From Amphritea sp. (GTDB lineage Bacteria; Pseudomonadota; Gammaproteobacteria; Pseudomonadales; Balneatricaceae): DNA of 64,000 nucleotides. The notes under the pieces were generated by a model, which worked only from the letters and a program-made list of their open reading frames with translations, had not been told where the DNA came from and made no database searches. Both the position numbers and the translations under genes were made by a program. This document shows positions 36,178 to 46,070 of this stretch, in pieces. Within the stretch, counting starts at the first letter, position 1. Every line of letters starts with the position of its first letter. The stretch spans positions 1 through 64,000 of the forward strand of contig NZ_JADGEW010000022.1 of the NCBI RefSeq assembly GCF_016744155.1. Direction: 5' to 3'.

Positions 36178-39100
36178 GGTTCAGCTGCTTGATCCACTTA
36201 GTTTTCCGCTTTCCGGACGCCGACTGATAGAAGCCAGTGCCGGCACCGGTAAGACCTATACGATTACCGCCCTGTATCTGCGTTTATTGTTGGGCAGTAC
36301 TGAGGCTGAGACGGCATTGCGTGTGGATCAGATTCTGGTGGTTACTTTTACCGAGGCGGCGACAGAAGAGCTTCGTGACCGGATTCGAAATCGAATTCAG
36401 GAGGCCTGTCAGGTCTTCAGAGGGGCTGAAACTAAAGATCCCTTCCTGAAGGATCTTTATGAGCAACAGAGTGATCTGTCCCGCTCTGCACGGTTGCTTG
36501 AACTGGCTGGTCGACAGATGGATGAAGCGGCGATTTTTACCATCCATGGTTTTTGCCAGCGGATGCTGCGCCAGCACGCGTTTGAAAGCGGCAGTCTGTT
36601 TGAGACTGAACTGGTTACTGATGCGGGGCCACTGTTGCGTCAGGCTTTGTTAGATTGCTGGCGCGGACTTATCTATCCAACGGATAGTCAGTTGAGTGAA
36701 GCGATACAGGCGATCTGGCCGGGGCCTGATTCACTGTTGGCGGCACTCAGACCTCTACTGGGGCGTCCCGGTGTGCAGCTTATCCCGGAACTGAAAACCG
36801 ATAATTTGCAGCAGCTGTGGCAGGCGAGTCAAAAGTGGCTGGCGGGCTTTCGGCAGCAATGGCTGAGCTACGTGCAGGATCAGCAGCTTGATCTGGCGGA
36901 GTTGATTCAGGCTTCCGGGATCAATAAAAACAGCTATCGTAAGACTTCTGTTCCCAAATGGTTGGCGGCCATTGACCAGTATGCGCTGGGGGATACAAAC
37001 AATGTACCGGAAACTGAGATTGGCAAGTTTTGTCAGTCATTGTTAGAAGAAAAAACACCAGCGGGTAAGAAAATCCCCGAACATCCGCTGTTCCTGCTCT
37101 GTGAAAGCTATTTCGAGCATCGTTTACCTCTGCGAGAACTGTTGCTGACCTATACCTTGCAAAAGGTGGAGCAGCGGTTCAATAAGTTAAAGCAGGATTA
37201 TCGCCTGTTATCCTTTGATGATCTTCTCAGTCAGTTGGATGCCGCATTGCAGGGGGGCAGCAGTGAAGCGCTAGTGAAGGCGATCAATACGCAGTTCCCG
37301 GTGGCAATGATCGATGAGTTTCAGGATACCGATCTGCTGCAATACCGTATTTTCAGCACCCTGTATCCAGATACCCCGGAGCGCGGGTTATTTATGATCG
37401 GCGACCCGAAACAGGCGATCTATGGTTTCCGTGGTGCAGATATTTTCACCTATATCAAAGCGCGCAGAGCAGTAACCGAACACTATACGCTAGGCACTAA
37501 CTGGCGTTCATCGAAAGCGATGATAGAGGGGGTCAACAAGCTCTTTGGCGGTTGCGATGCTCCCTTTATTTACAACGATGATATTCCTTTCCTGCCGGTA
37601 ACGGAGGGGGGGAAAGCAGATAAGACGCCGTTTACCTTGTATGGCCGAACGCCGGCTTCACTGCAATTCTGGTTTTGTGATGCGCCGGTACTTAGTAAAC
37701 AAGACTACCTTCAACAGATGGCGGGTGCCTGTGCCTGTGATATTGATACTAAACTGACGGCTGCGTCTGAAGGTGAAGCGCTAATCGGAGATCAGCGACT
37801 GCAGGCTAAAGATATCGCCGTGCTGGTGCGGAATCGTCAGGAAGCTGCGGCGGTCATGGGGGCATTGTCCGACAGGGGAATTCACAGTGTCTACCTCAGT
37901 GGCAGGGATAGTGTTTTCAGTACCCGGGAAGCCTATGACCTGAAACTGCTTTTGTTGGCTGTAGCAGAACCACAGAATGAAAGCCGCCTTCGGGCAGCGT
38001 TAGCCACTGGGTTGATGAACTATCCGGCCGCCTGGTTAGATAGGCTGAGTATCGATGAGCAGCTCTGGGAGCAGCTGGTGGCGGAGTTTACCGAATACCG
38101 GGAAGCTTGGGTAGATCTCGGGGTACTGCCCATGCTTCGTCGGCTGATACGGCGCCGTAAGCTGGCAGAGTCGTTACAACGGCAGGTACAAGGAGAACGG
38201 CGTCTGACCGACCTTTTGCATCTGGGGGAAATTCTTCAACGCGCCAGTATGGAGCAAGAAGGTGTCGCTGCGCTTATGCGCTGGTATAGCGATCAGTTGT
38301 TGAATCCCAATGGTGAGAGCGATGAACAGCGTTTGCGCCTTGAAAGTGATTCCGGCCTGGTAACGGTCATTACCGTACACAAGAGTAAGGGGCTTGAGTA
38401 TCCGTTGGTCTTCCTGCCTTTCGCCTGTACCTTTATCAAGGCCCGTGAGCCGCTGTTCCATAATCAACAAGATCAGCTTTGTTATCACCTCGATAGCAAA
38501 GACAGTGATAGTTTGGCCTTAGCTGAGCGAGAGCGCCTGGCTGAAGATCTGCGCTTGCTCTATGTTGCGCTGACCCGTTCTGTTTATGGCTGTTATATCG
38601 GTCTGGCAAACATTGCTGATGGTCGGTCAAAAAAGAGTGGCTTGCATCGAACCGCCCTTGGCTACCTGGTATTAAATGGCGCAGACAGTAATGAAGAGCT
38701 GCAAGCGCGGCTGAGTCAGCTGTCTGAAACCGGATCAATTGCGCTGTCTGAGCCGCCCCAGGGCGAGCAGCAACGCGGGTTGTTTGATCTGCCACAACCC
38801 GAGCTTCCGGAGTATGAGGCGCGACAGTTTAATCGGCGGTTGCGGCGTGACTGGCGTATCTCTAGTTATTCCGCGCTTGTTAGTCATCACAGCACAGCAC
38901 CGCCGCTTCCGGGATTGGATCTGGAGGTTATAGATGAGCAGGATCTGCCAGCGGTTGAGCAGGATGAAGCGGTACACAATATTTTCAATTTTCATAAAGG
39001 GGCTCAAGCGGGTACCTTTCTTCATGAGTTGTTTGAAGAGATCGACTTTACTGATTATCGGAACAACCTTGCAGCGCTGTTAGAGCAGAAATGCCAGGTC

Positions 39101-39709
39101 GCTGGTTACGAAGAGCACTGGGTTCCGGTGTTGGAACAGCTGCTCGAAGATGTGCTTTATACCCCATTATCATCTACCTGGTTAGCGACAGAGAAGGCTC
39201 CGTGCTTGGCGGATATCACAAATGCTAAGAGATTGATTGAAATGGAGTTTATGCTTCCATCTCAAGGGCTTAATGCAGGTAAGTTAAACCAAATTATACG
39301 CAAGAGTGATTCGCTATCTAGGCCGGCAGGCGATCTGGTGTTTGATGATTTAAAGGGGATGTTGAAGGGATTTATCGATCTGATATTTGAATATCAGGGG
39401 CGCTATTATATTCTCGATTACAAATCGAACCACTTAGGTAGCCAGCCGGAAGATTACACTGTTGAGGCTCTTGAAGTCGCGATGCTGGAGCATCGGTACG
39501 ATCTTCAGTATCAGCTTTATACCCTGGCTCTGCACCGCCTGTTGCAAACCAGGTTGCCTGATTACGATTATGAGGTACATTTCGGAGGTGTGTTTTATCT
39601 CTTTTTACGGGGGATGAAAGCTGACTCTGCCGGGAGTGGCGTTTTCCACTGTCGACCAGCAATAGAGCTGGTTGAGCAGTTAGACCAGTTATTCAGGGAG
39701 GGGTGCTAA
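36170..39709 (+). CDS. recB: Exodeoxyribonuclease V subunit RecB
   Basis: 1179 residues. An SF1 3'-5' helicase with Walker A EASAGTGKTYT near residue 22 and DEFQDTD helicase motif II around residue 380. The C-terminal nuclease reads GFIDLIFEYQGRYYILDYKSN, with the key Asp, Asp and Lys intact. ATG 36170 follows GGGGAGG (36157-36163) at good spacing; ATG 36167 is the alternative. It overlaps recC and recD, indicating coupled translation. Confidence 0.96.
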   Translation: MSKVQLLDPLSFPLSGRRLIEASAGTGKTYTITALYLRLLLGSTEAETALRVDQILVVTFTEAATEELRDRIRNRIQEACQVFRGAETKDPFLKDLYEQQSDLSRSARLLELAGRQMDEAAIFTIHGFCQRMLRQHAFESGSLFETELVTDAGPLLRQALLDCWRGLIYPTDSQLSEAIQAIWPGPDSLLAALRPLLGRPGVQLIPELKTDNLQQLWQASQKWLAGFRQQWLSYVQDQQLDLAELIQASGINKNSYRKTSVPKWLAAIDQYALGDTNNVPETEIGKFCQSLLEEKTPAGKKIPEHPLFLLCESYFEHRLPLRELLLTYTLQKVEQRFNKLKQDYRLLSFDDLLSQLDAALQGGSSEALVKAINTQFPVAMIDEFQDTDLLQYRIFSTLYPDTPERGLFMIGDPKQAIYGFRGADIFTYIKARRAVTEHYTLGTNWRSSKAMIEGVNKLFGGCDAPFIYNDDIPFLPVTEGGKADKTPFTLYGRTPASLQFWFCDAPVLSKQDYLQQMAGACACDIDTKLTAASEGEALIGDQRLQAKDIAVLVRNRQEAAAVMGALSDRGIHSVYLSGRDSVFSTREAYDLKLLLLAVAEPQNESRLRAALATGLMNYPAAWLDRLSIDEQLWEQLVAEFTEYREAWVDLGVLPMLRRLIRRRKLAESLQRQVQGERRLTDLLHLGEILQRASMEQEGVAALMRWYSDQLLNPNGESDEQRLRLESDSGLVTVITVHKSKGLEYPLVFLPFACTFIKAREPLFHNQQDQLCYHLDSKDSDSLALAERERLAEDLRLLYVALTRSVYGCYIGLANIADGRSKKSGLHRTALGYLVLNGADSNEELQARLSQLSETGSIALSEPPQGEQQRGLFDLPQPELPEYEARQFNRRLRRDWRISSYSALVSHHSTAPPLPGLDLEVIDEQDLPAVEQDEAVHNIFNFHKGAQAGTFLHELFEEIDFTDYRNNLAALLEQKCQVAGYEEHWVPVLEQLLEDVLYTPLSSTWLATEKAPCLADITNAKRLIEMEFMLPSQGLNAGKLNQIIRKSDSLSRPAGDLVFDDLKGMLKGFIDLIFEYQGRYYILDYKSNHLGSQPEDYTVEALEVAMLEHRYDLQYQLYTLALHRLLQTRLPDYDYEVHFGGVFYLFLRGMKADSAGSGVFHCRPAIELVEQLDQLFREGC

Positions 39710-41601
39710 TGCAGCTGCTGCAACAGTTACGTCAACAGCATTTGGTTCGTCCGCTGGATGTGCAGTTCGCCCGCTTTATCAGGGATGAGGAGTTGTCGAT
39801 CAGCGGTCAGACTGAGGTAAGTGATACTTTACCGCTATTGGCGGCGTTGGTGAGTTTGCAGTTGGGTCGAGGAGAGGTCTGTCTGCCGCTAAATAGCTGG
39901 AGTTCGTTAATGGAAAACTGGCCCTCTGTCTTGCGTAAACCAGCTGAACAACTGTTGCAGGAGCTGTCCAGGAACGCTCTGATTGGCTTTTCTGTAATTT
40001 CGGATGGACAACAGGAAGCGCCATTGGTGCTGAGTAATGGTCGGCTCTATCTCTATCGATACTGGCTTTACGAAACCGAAGTCGCGGGACGAATCCAACA
40101 ATTAACGGCCCCGATCCCACTGAACCGGGACAGTATCAAAGCAGGGTTAAGGCGATTGTTTGTTGATAGGCTAGCCGGTGAAATAGATTGGCAGCAGGTG
40201 GCCGTTGCGATAGCGATTAGCCGTCGTTTCAGCGTCATCAGTGGTGGTCCGGGAACCGGTAAGACCACCACTGTTGCACGTTTACTAGCGCTCTATGCTG
40301 AGTCATTCAGTCAGCAGATGCAGCGTGCGCCTCTGATTAAGTTGGCGGCTCCAACTGGAAAGGCTGCTGCCCGGTTGAGTGAGTCCCTGGCTGGTGCACA
40401 GGAAGCGCTCCCGGTTAGCGATGCTATTCGCGCAATGATTCCTAACCAAGCCGTCACACTTCACCGTTTGTTGGGGCCGCGTCCGGATAGTAAGAACTTT
40501 CGCCATAACGCTGAGAACCCGCTGCATTTGGATCTGCTGGTGGTTGATGAAGCATCAATGATTGATCTGCCGATGATTTACCGTCTGCTAGCGGCACTGC
40601 CTCCGCAAGCGCAATTGATCATGATTGGCGACCGGGATCAGCTGGCCTCGGTTGAGGCGGGCAGTGTACTGGGTGATATCTGTGCCTGGGATAGTCAGGA
40701 AGGGGTTTCAGAAGAGCGGCCAGGACTATGTTACAGCCCAGAGCAACTGGATTATCTTCAGCAAGTATGTGAATTGCCCGTTCCGGCATCAGAGCCGGGA
40801 GACAGTCCTGTTGCAGATGCTCTGGCGTTGTTGCGCCGTAGTTACCGTTTTGATGAAAACAGCGGTATAGGTCATCTGGCCAGGGCGGTTAACAGGGGTG
40901 AAGGTATTGAGGCGATGCAACTGTTTGATCAGAGTTGGCGCGATATTCGTTTTATGGCGCTCTCAGATGTGGGCTATGGGGAGATGGTGTCAGAAGTGTG
41001 CGCAGGATACTCAGTCTACCTGAAATGCCTGCGACAGGGCTCTGAGCCGAGCTTATTGCTCAAAGCTTTCAATCAAATCCAGTTGTTGGCGGTAGTTAGG
41101 CAGGGGGCTTATGGTGTTGAAGGGCTTAATCAGGCAGTGGAAGAGCGTTTGCAGCGACAGGGGCTGATTAGCCTTTCTGGGAACTGGTACACAGGCCGTC
41201 CGGTAATGATTACCCGTAATGACTATCAGTTGGGCCTATACAACGGAGATATCGGTATTACGGTTGCTGATGAGGATGGCCGCTTACGGGTTTGGTTCGA
41301 GCTATCAGATGGGGAGATGAAAGGGGTGCTGCCGGGTCGGTTACCAGAACATGAGACGGTGTACGCTATGACAGTACATAAGAGTCAGGGGTCTGAGTTT
41401 GATCAGGTAGTGATGATATTACCCGCAGAAGACACGCCATTGTTGACTCGAGAGCTGATCTATACCGGTATCACCCGTGCCAGATCAAAGTTTACCCTGC
41501 AGGCAACATCTCAGGCGCTAGTCAGAGGAAGTCGCCGACGTACAGAGCGGGCCAGCGGGTTAAGCTGGCGTCTGTGGCATGCGCCGGGACTTCTGAAGTA
41601 A
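39709..41601 (+). CDS. recD: Exodeoxyribonuclease V subunit RecD
   Basis: 630 residues, the 5'-3' helicase of RecBCD. Walker A GGPGTGKTTTVARLL is near residue 180, VVDEASMIDLPM is motif II, and VYAMTVHKSQGSEFDQV is motif V. ATG 39709 overlaps the recB stop by one base (TAATG), preceded by GGGAGGGG. The gene order recC-recB-recD lacks the ptrA gene found in E. coli. Confidence 0.96.
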   Translation: MQLLQQLRQQHLVRPLDVQFARFIRDEELSISGQTEVSDTLPLLAALVSLQLGRGEVCLPLNSWSSLMENWPSVLRKPAEQLLQELSRNALIGFSVISDGQQEAPLVLSNGRLYLYRYWLYETEVAGRIQQLTAPIPLNRDSIKAGLRRLFVDRLAGEIDWQQVAVAIAISRRFSVISGGPGTGKTTTVARLLALYAESFSQQMQRAPLIKLAAPTGKAAARLSESLAGAQEALPVSDAIRAMIPNQAVTLHRLLGPRPDSKNFRHNAENPLHLDLLVVDEASMIDLPMIYRLLAALPPQAQLIMIGDRDQLASVEAGSVLGDICAWDSQEGVSEERPGLCYSPEQLDYLQQVCELPVPASEPGDSPVADALALLRRSYRFDENSGIGHLARAVNRGEGIEAMQLFDQSWRDIRFMALSDVGYGEMVSEVCAGYSVYLKCLRQGSEPSLLLKAFNQIQLLAVVRQGAYGVEGLNQAVEERLQRQGLISLSGNWYTGRPVMITRNDYQLGLYNGDIGITVADEDGRLRVWFELSDGEMKGVLPGRLPEHETVYAMTVHKSQGSEFDQVVMILPAEDTPLLTRELIYTGITRARSKFTLQATSQALVRGSRRRTERASGLSWRLWHAPGLLK

Positions 41602-41609
41602 TCAGCTGA

Positions 41610-41858
41610 TTAAGCCTTAGCTTCTTCGGCATCAACAAAGGCTGCAAACTCGGTAAATCCGCCGATGTGTTCCTTACCGTGGAAGATCTGAGGTACAGTA
41701 TCAACAGGTTTGCCGACTGTTTTCTCAAGATCTTCTTTGGTGATCCCTTCATCGTGGATATCGATGTAGCGGTGGTCGATATCCTTCATTTCACATAATT
41801 GTTTAGCTCGGGTACAAAATCCGCAGCCTTTACGGCCAAATATAGTAATTCGTTGCAT
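41610..41858 (-). CDS. GrxA-type glutaredoxin
   Basis: 82 residues. The redox motif is CGFC at about 12-15, where E. coli GrxA has CPYC. EGITKEDL, GKPVDTVPQIF and HIGGFTEFAAFV strongly match GrxA rather than GrxC. It reduces disulfides or glutathionylated proteins using glutathione, for example ribonucleotide reductase. Convergent with recD, eight bases apart. The Pro to Gly change may shift its redox potential. Confidence 0.9.
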   Translation of the reverse strand: MQRITIFGRKGCGFCTRAKQLCEMKDIDHRYIDIHDEGITKEDLEKTVGKPVDTVPQIFHGKEHIGGFTEFAAFVDAEEAKA

Positions 41859-42010
41859 ATATTGCTCTCCTTAAATCTGTTTGAATGTATTGAAACAGGT
41901 TAAGAAACACAAGACCAATTGCCTTTTTTAATGTTTTAGATAGGTAGAGGTTATCGTTGTGGCATTCTTGGTTTAAAATGGTAGTGATACAGAGATGAAC
42001 GGGTAGCGTT

Positions 42011-42487
42011 GTGCCAGAGAATATTCCGATCCACCGGCTAAAAGATATGCCGGTTTTTGGTGGATTGCGTGAAGATATCGTCAAGCAGATACTTGAGGGT
42101 AGTCATTACGTTGAGCGTAAAGTTGGAGAGCCGTTCTTTCTTGAAGGAGAGCGTGGTGATTCCTCTTTTATCGTTGAGACGGGCAGCGCAGCCCTTTTTA
42201 AACTGGGTGAATCAGGACAGAGTCATCAGATACGCTCCTTCCTGCCGGGTGAGTGTTTTGGCGCTATGGCTTTGTTAGGCGTCTATCCTCGCAGCGGGGT
42301 TGTTAAAGCGCTGGAGACTTGTCGTGTCGTAGAAATTAAGGCGGACCAGCTGTTTTCTGTTTATCAGACCGATCCTGAGCAATACCTTTTGATGTTTATG
42401 AATATGGCTCGAGATCTGAGCCGACGGTTAAGGGATACCGATGACCAGCTCGTCGTGAATCTTGATGAACAGACCCATTCAAACTAA
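42011..42487 (+). CDS. Cyclic-nucleotide-binding domain protein (no HTH)
   Basis: 158 residues with one Crp-type nucleotide-binding domain (about 15-130). GECFGAMALLGVYPRSGVVKA is the phosphate-binding cassette region, with Arg before Ser. No DNA-binding helix-turn-helix follows; the tail is short and charged. It may sense a cyclic nucleotide and act by protein contact. The start is GTG 42011. A bidirectional terminator follows. Confidence 0.85.
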   Translation: MPENIPIHRLKDMPVFGGLREDIVKQILEGSHYVERKVGEPFFLEGERGDSSFIVETGSAALFKLGESGQSHQIRSFLPGECFGAMALLGVYPRSGVVKALETCRVVEIKADQLFSVYQTDPEQYLLMFMNMARDLSRRLRDTDDQLVVNLDEQTHSN

Positions 42488-42530
42488 TTATTAGTAATGT
42501 CAGATTGACCCGGTTTATAAAAGGTAGATA

Positions 42531-42560
42531 AAAAAGGGTAGCCATTGGCTACCCTTTTTT
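42531..42560. terminator. Bidirectional terminator
   Basis: AAAAAGGGTAGCC pairs with GGCTACCCTTTTTT around ATT. It serves both the gene at 42011 and the convergent gene at 42597. Confidence 0.9.
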
Positions 42561-42596
42561 AATGCGTTCACGGTTACTGAGAAGTACCAGAGCTCT

Positions 42597-43187
42597 TTAC
42601 CAGGTATCGTGACGTTTTCTGCGTTTGGGTAGATAAGGGATCATCAGACCTAGTATTAAACCACCAAAAGCGACTAAACCACCGTAAGTGAACCAGCGCA
42701 TCAGGTTGCTCTCGTCCATACCATTAATAGTTCTGTTAAGGCTAACAATCTGTTCCTCAAGGGCCGATACCTTGGCGGCATTTCCTTGATTTTCTCCTGC
42801 CAGGGTGTGATTTTGCTGTTTCAGCGCGCTGATCTCCTGAACCTGGCTATCAAGATTATTATCATTGCTCTTCAGTTGTTCCTCCAGCTTGGGGAACCGT
42901 TGAGCCATGCTAGTACCAGTAGAGACGTTGTCTGCGCTGATCCAGCCCACTTTACCGCTGGGGGTCTTTATCCTAATGAAATTGGTCTTTTCATTACGAC
43001 TAAGCACGGTTATCGGGGTGCCGCTACGTATGCGTCCCGTAATCCGATAGTCCGTACTGGGGCCTCCATGATAGAAGGTGAACACATCATCGCTGATGTA
43101 ATTGGCGGCTTTCGCTGAAGTGGCAAGCAGTAAGGCAAAAAGACAAGTGACTAATTGTTTACTTGGGAGTCGATTTAACAAATTCAT
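42597..43187 (-). CDS. YgiM-like SH3-domain membrane protein (TIGR04211-type)
   Basis: 196 residues. A signal peptide (1-27, ending AKA) is followed by a bacterial SH3 domain (about 30-95, with GKVGWISADNV), a coiled coil (about 98-155), a membrane helix (about 165-185), and a short basic tail. It is probably anchored in the inner membrane with the SH3 domain in the periplasm; function unknown. Eight consecutive G lie in its upstream region on this strand. Confidence 0.88.
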   Translation of the reverse strand: MNLLNRLPSKQLVTCLFALLLATSAKAANYISDDVFTFYHGGPSTDYRITGRIRSGTPITVLSRNEKTNFIRIKTPSGKVGWISADNVSTGTSMAQRFPKLEEQLKSNDNNLDSQVQEISALKQQNHTLAGENQGNAAKVSALEEQIVSLNRTINGMDESNLMRWFTYGGLVAFGGLILGLMIPYLPKRRKRHDTW

Positions 43188-43442
43188 GTTGTTCCTGTTT
43201 AAAATATGCAGTTCAGCTTTCCCCCCCCTAAAACCGAAATATGGTTTTCAGGTAAAGCTGGTCAGGATAGACCTGTAACCGAAAGATTAGTTCCGTGCAT
43301 TTGAGTAAGAATGTAACATTATACAATTAAACGGCTATTGTATAATCCGTGTTTTTTTTAAGGATATGATTTAAGTGGATAGTGGTATACTACCGCGCGA
43401 AATACAAGGCCGTTATTAGCCGTTAACCCAGGAGTTTTTATA

Positions 43443-43811
43443 GTGTCATTTATTCGTTGGTTTTTGGGTAGGATTATACTGCTGTTCAACTTTATCTTTA
43501 GCCCTCGTCGTCTTAAAAGAGAGCCAGAGCTGCAGCGTGCACTGGATCTGCGTACGGCTAACCTTTCCCTGTATCAGTATGAAGCTTGTCCCTTCTGCGT
43601 CAAAGTACGCCGCTCCCTGCGCCGTAACAGTTTGAATATCGAGCTGCGTGATGCGAAAAAAGTAGAACTTCATCGAAATGAGCTACTCGAAGGCGGGGGC
43701 CGGTTAAAAGTACCTTGCCTGCGTATCGACGAAACAGATGGAGAAGTTCGCTGGATGTATGAGTCATCTGACATTATCCATTACCTGGAACAGACCTATG
43801 TAACTGCATAG
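43443..43811 (+). CDS. Glutaredoxin/GST-N-domain protein
   Basis: 122 residues. An N-terminal hydrophobic segment (about 5-20) may anchor it to the membrane. The thioredoxin-fold domain has ACPFCVKV with redox CPFC near residue 46, and the cis-proline in KVPCLRI near residue 93. It resembles glutaredoxin or the N-terminal domain of glutathione S-transferases. The start is GTG 43443 with AGGAG upstream. Confidence 0.85.
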   Translation: MSFIRWFLGRIILLFNFIFSPRRLKREPELQRALDLRTANLSLYQYEACPFCVKVRRSLRRNSLNIELRDAKKVELHRNELLEGGGRLKVPCLRIDETDGEVRWMYESSDIIHYLEQTYVTA

Positions 43812-43825
43812 CTTCTGGTTTATGT

Positions 43826-43853
43826 AAAAAAGCAGCAATTGGCTGCTTTTTTT
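43826..43853. terminator. Terminator after glutaredoxin gene
   Basis: AGCAGC and GCTGCT pair around AATTG, flanked by an A-run and seven T. Confidence 0.88.
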
Positions 43854-43895
43854 GTGCCTACAACTGGCGCTTGCCCGTTAATTAAGATAATTTAT

Positions 43896-43911
43896 CTGTA
43901 TATTTAACCAG
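43896..43911. promoter_or_regulatory. Near-match LexA box upstream of topB
   Basis: CTGTATATTTAACCAG fits CTGT-N8-ACAG except for one base, and both flanks carry TA as in the E. coli consensus. It lies 11 bases before the topB start. The single mismatch makes it a weaker site. Confidence 0.4.
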
Positions 43912-43922
43912 TAGTCTTTCAT

Positions 43923-45893
43923 ATGATCTTATATATTGCAGAAAAGCCCAGCCTTGCCAGGGCGATAGCTGAAGTCTTGCCCAGGCCCCATAAGAAACAG
44001 GATGGCTATATTGAATTAGGTAATGGTGACTGCGTCAGTTGGTGTCTGGGGCATCTGTTAGAGCAGGCCGACCCCGCCGACTATAATCCCGACTTTAAGC
44101 CCTGGCGATTTGAACACCTGCCGATTATCCCCGACGAATGGAAACTTAAACCCCGCAGCAAGACTCGCTCTCAATTAACCGTTCTACGGCGTTTAATTCG
44201 TCAGTCTAAACAGCTTGTACACGCTGGAGATCCCGATCGCGAAGGGCAGCTGCTCGTGGACGAAGTGATTAATTATCTGGGTGCCAGTGCCACTAAAAAG
44301 CGAACTGCACAGCGGGTTCTGATCAGTGACCTTAACCCTAAAGCCGTCACAACCGCGCTAAATAACTTAAAATCTAACAGTGATTTTATACCGTTATCTA
44401 CATCGGCATTGGCGCGCTCACGCGCTGACTGGATATACGGTATCAATTTAACCCGGGCGTACAGTATTCAGGGGCGAAAGGCCGGCTACAATGGAGTGCT
44501 TTCTGTTGGGCGGGTGCAGACGCCGTTGCTGGGCCTGGTAGTACGACGTGATAATGAGATCGACGGGTTTGTCTCCAAACCCTTTTTCGAAGTGCAGGCG
44601 GTGGTTGAAACTGAAGCAGGTGAGAGCTTCAAAGCTCGCTGGAAACCTAGTGAAAGTTGTCAGCCCCATCAGGATGAAGAGGGACGGGTTTTAAACCAGA
44701 AGCTAGCCGAGAATGTGATAACCCGGATCAAAGGGGAGCTGGCAGAATTGGTAAAGCTTACCCAGAAACGTAAGCGGGAAAATGCGCCGTTGCCTTTTAG
44801 CCTGTCTGCTTTGCAAATTGAAGCGGCAAAGCGCTTTGGTATGAGTGCTAAAGAGGTACTAGATACCTGTCAGGCCTTATATGAACGACATAAGTTACTG
44901 ACTTATCCGCGTTCAGATTGCCGTTACCTTCCTGAAGAGCATCATGCTCAGGCAGCAGATGTGGTTAATGCGATCACGGCAAATCACCAGAAGCTAAAAG
45001 AGTTTCTTCCACAGATTACAGTTTCGCGGAGATCATCGGCCTGGAATGATAAAAAGGTTAGTGCTCATCATGCCATTATACCGACGACACGACAGGCTAA
45101 TCTCGCGGTATTGAGTCAACAGGAATCTCAGTTATATGAACTGGTGAGTCGTTACTATCTGGCCCAGTTTATGGCGCCCTATGAATATGATGATACCCGG
45201 GTTGAGCTGAAGATCGCGGGTGGTGAATTTATCGCAACGGCGCACCAGACACAGATTTCCGGTTGGAAACAGCTACTGTCATCATCAGAAGCGAAACAGA
45301 GTACGCTGCCTCTGTTAAAAGAAGGGCAGTCGTTACGCTGCACTGATGCTTTGTTGGAAGAAAAAAATACTCAGCCACCTAAATATTTTACGGATGCGAC
45401 ACTGCTTGCCGCGATGACCGGGATCAGTCGGTATGTGACAGACTCCGAGATCCGCAAAGTACTGAAAGAAACCGATGGTCTGGGAACCGAAGCCACACGG
45501 GCAGGGATTATCGAGCTGCTGTTCACCCGAAACTTTATCCAGCGTGAGGGTAAAACCATCCGTTCAACAGCAGTGGGCCGCGCTCTGGTTGATTGTTTGC
45601 CAGATAGCGCAACTACTCCGGATATGACAGCTCTGTGGGAATCAGAACTGAGTCGGATCAGCCAACAGGAAACCAGTTATAGCCATTTTATGCAGCCGTT
45701 AACAGAACGACTTCGTGATCTGATCGCGCAGTCCGCTCAGGTGGTTATTCCCGATACACTGAAAGCGTTAAGCCCTCCCGCCAAAAAACGCACGACACGT
45801 ACTCGTGGTAAGGCTAGTACAAAGACGAAGAAAGCGGTGAGTGGCAAAAAGCGTACCGTTACCAAGGCGAAACGGCCTGTTAAAACAAAGTGA
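43923..45893 (+). CDS. topB: DNA topoisomerase III
   Basis: 656 residues, a type IA enzyme that decatenates and resolves recombination intermediates. The TOPRIM domain has AEKPSLARAIAEVL at the start and GDPDREGQLL near residue 104. The catalytic Tyr is in LTYPRSDCRYL near residue 330. The C-terminus is a Lys/Arg/Thr-rich tail of about 35 residues that probably binds DNA. A T-less hairpin lies after the stop (45891-45918). Confidence 0.96.
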   Translation: MILYIAEKPSLARAIAEVLPRPHKKQDGYIELGNGDCVSWCLGHLLEQADPADYNPDFKPWRFEHLPIIPDEWKLKPRSKTRSQLTVLRRLIRQSKQLVHAGDPDREGQLLVDEVINYLGASATKKRTAQRVLISDLNPKAVTTALNNLKSNSDFIPLSTSALARSRADWIYGINLTRAYSIQGRKAGYNGVLSVGRVQTPLLGLVVRRDNEIDGFVSKPFFEVQAVVETEAGESFKARWKPSESCQPHQDEEGRVLNQKLAENVITRIKGELAELVKLTQKRKRENAPLPFSLSALQIEAAKRFGMSAKEVLDTCQALYERHKLLTYPRSDCRYLPEEHHAQAADVVNAITANHQKLKEFLPQITVSRRSSAWNDKKVSAHHAIIPTTRQANLAVLSQQESQLYELVSRYYLAQFMAPYEYDDTRVELKIAGGEFIATAHQTQISGWKQLLSSSEAKQSTLPLLKEGQSLRCTDALLEEKNTQPPKYFTDATLLAAMTGISRYVTDSEIRKVLKETDGLGTEATRAGIIELLFTRNFIQREGKTIRSTAVGRALVDCLPDSATTPDMTALWESELSRISQQETSYSHFMQPLTERLRDLIAQSAQVVIPDTLKALSPPAKKRTTRTRGKASTKTKKAVSGKKRTVTKAKRPVKTK

Positions 45894-46070
45894 GACTGGC
45901 GGGAATGCCAAGTCTCAATCAAGCTAAATAGGCTTGTCATACCCCACTGTTTCAGGGCTTCACTAATCGCCTTTTCAGCTATTTTTCAGAAATAGAAGCT
46001 ACTCTTTTTTTAAGTATTTGAGCTATCTGAAACTGAGCTTTCAGAAGCTTAATTAATGAGGAGTTTTCAG

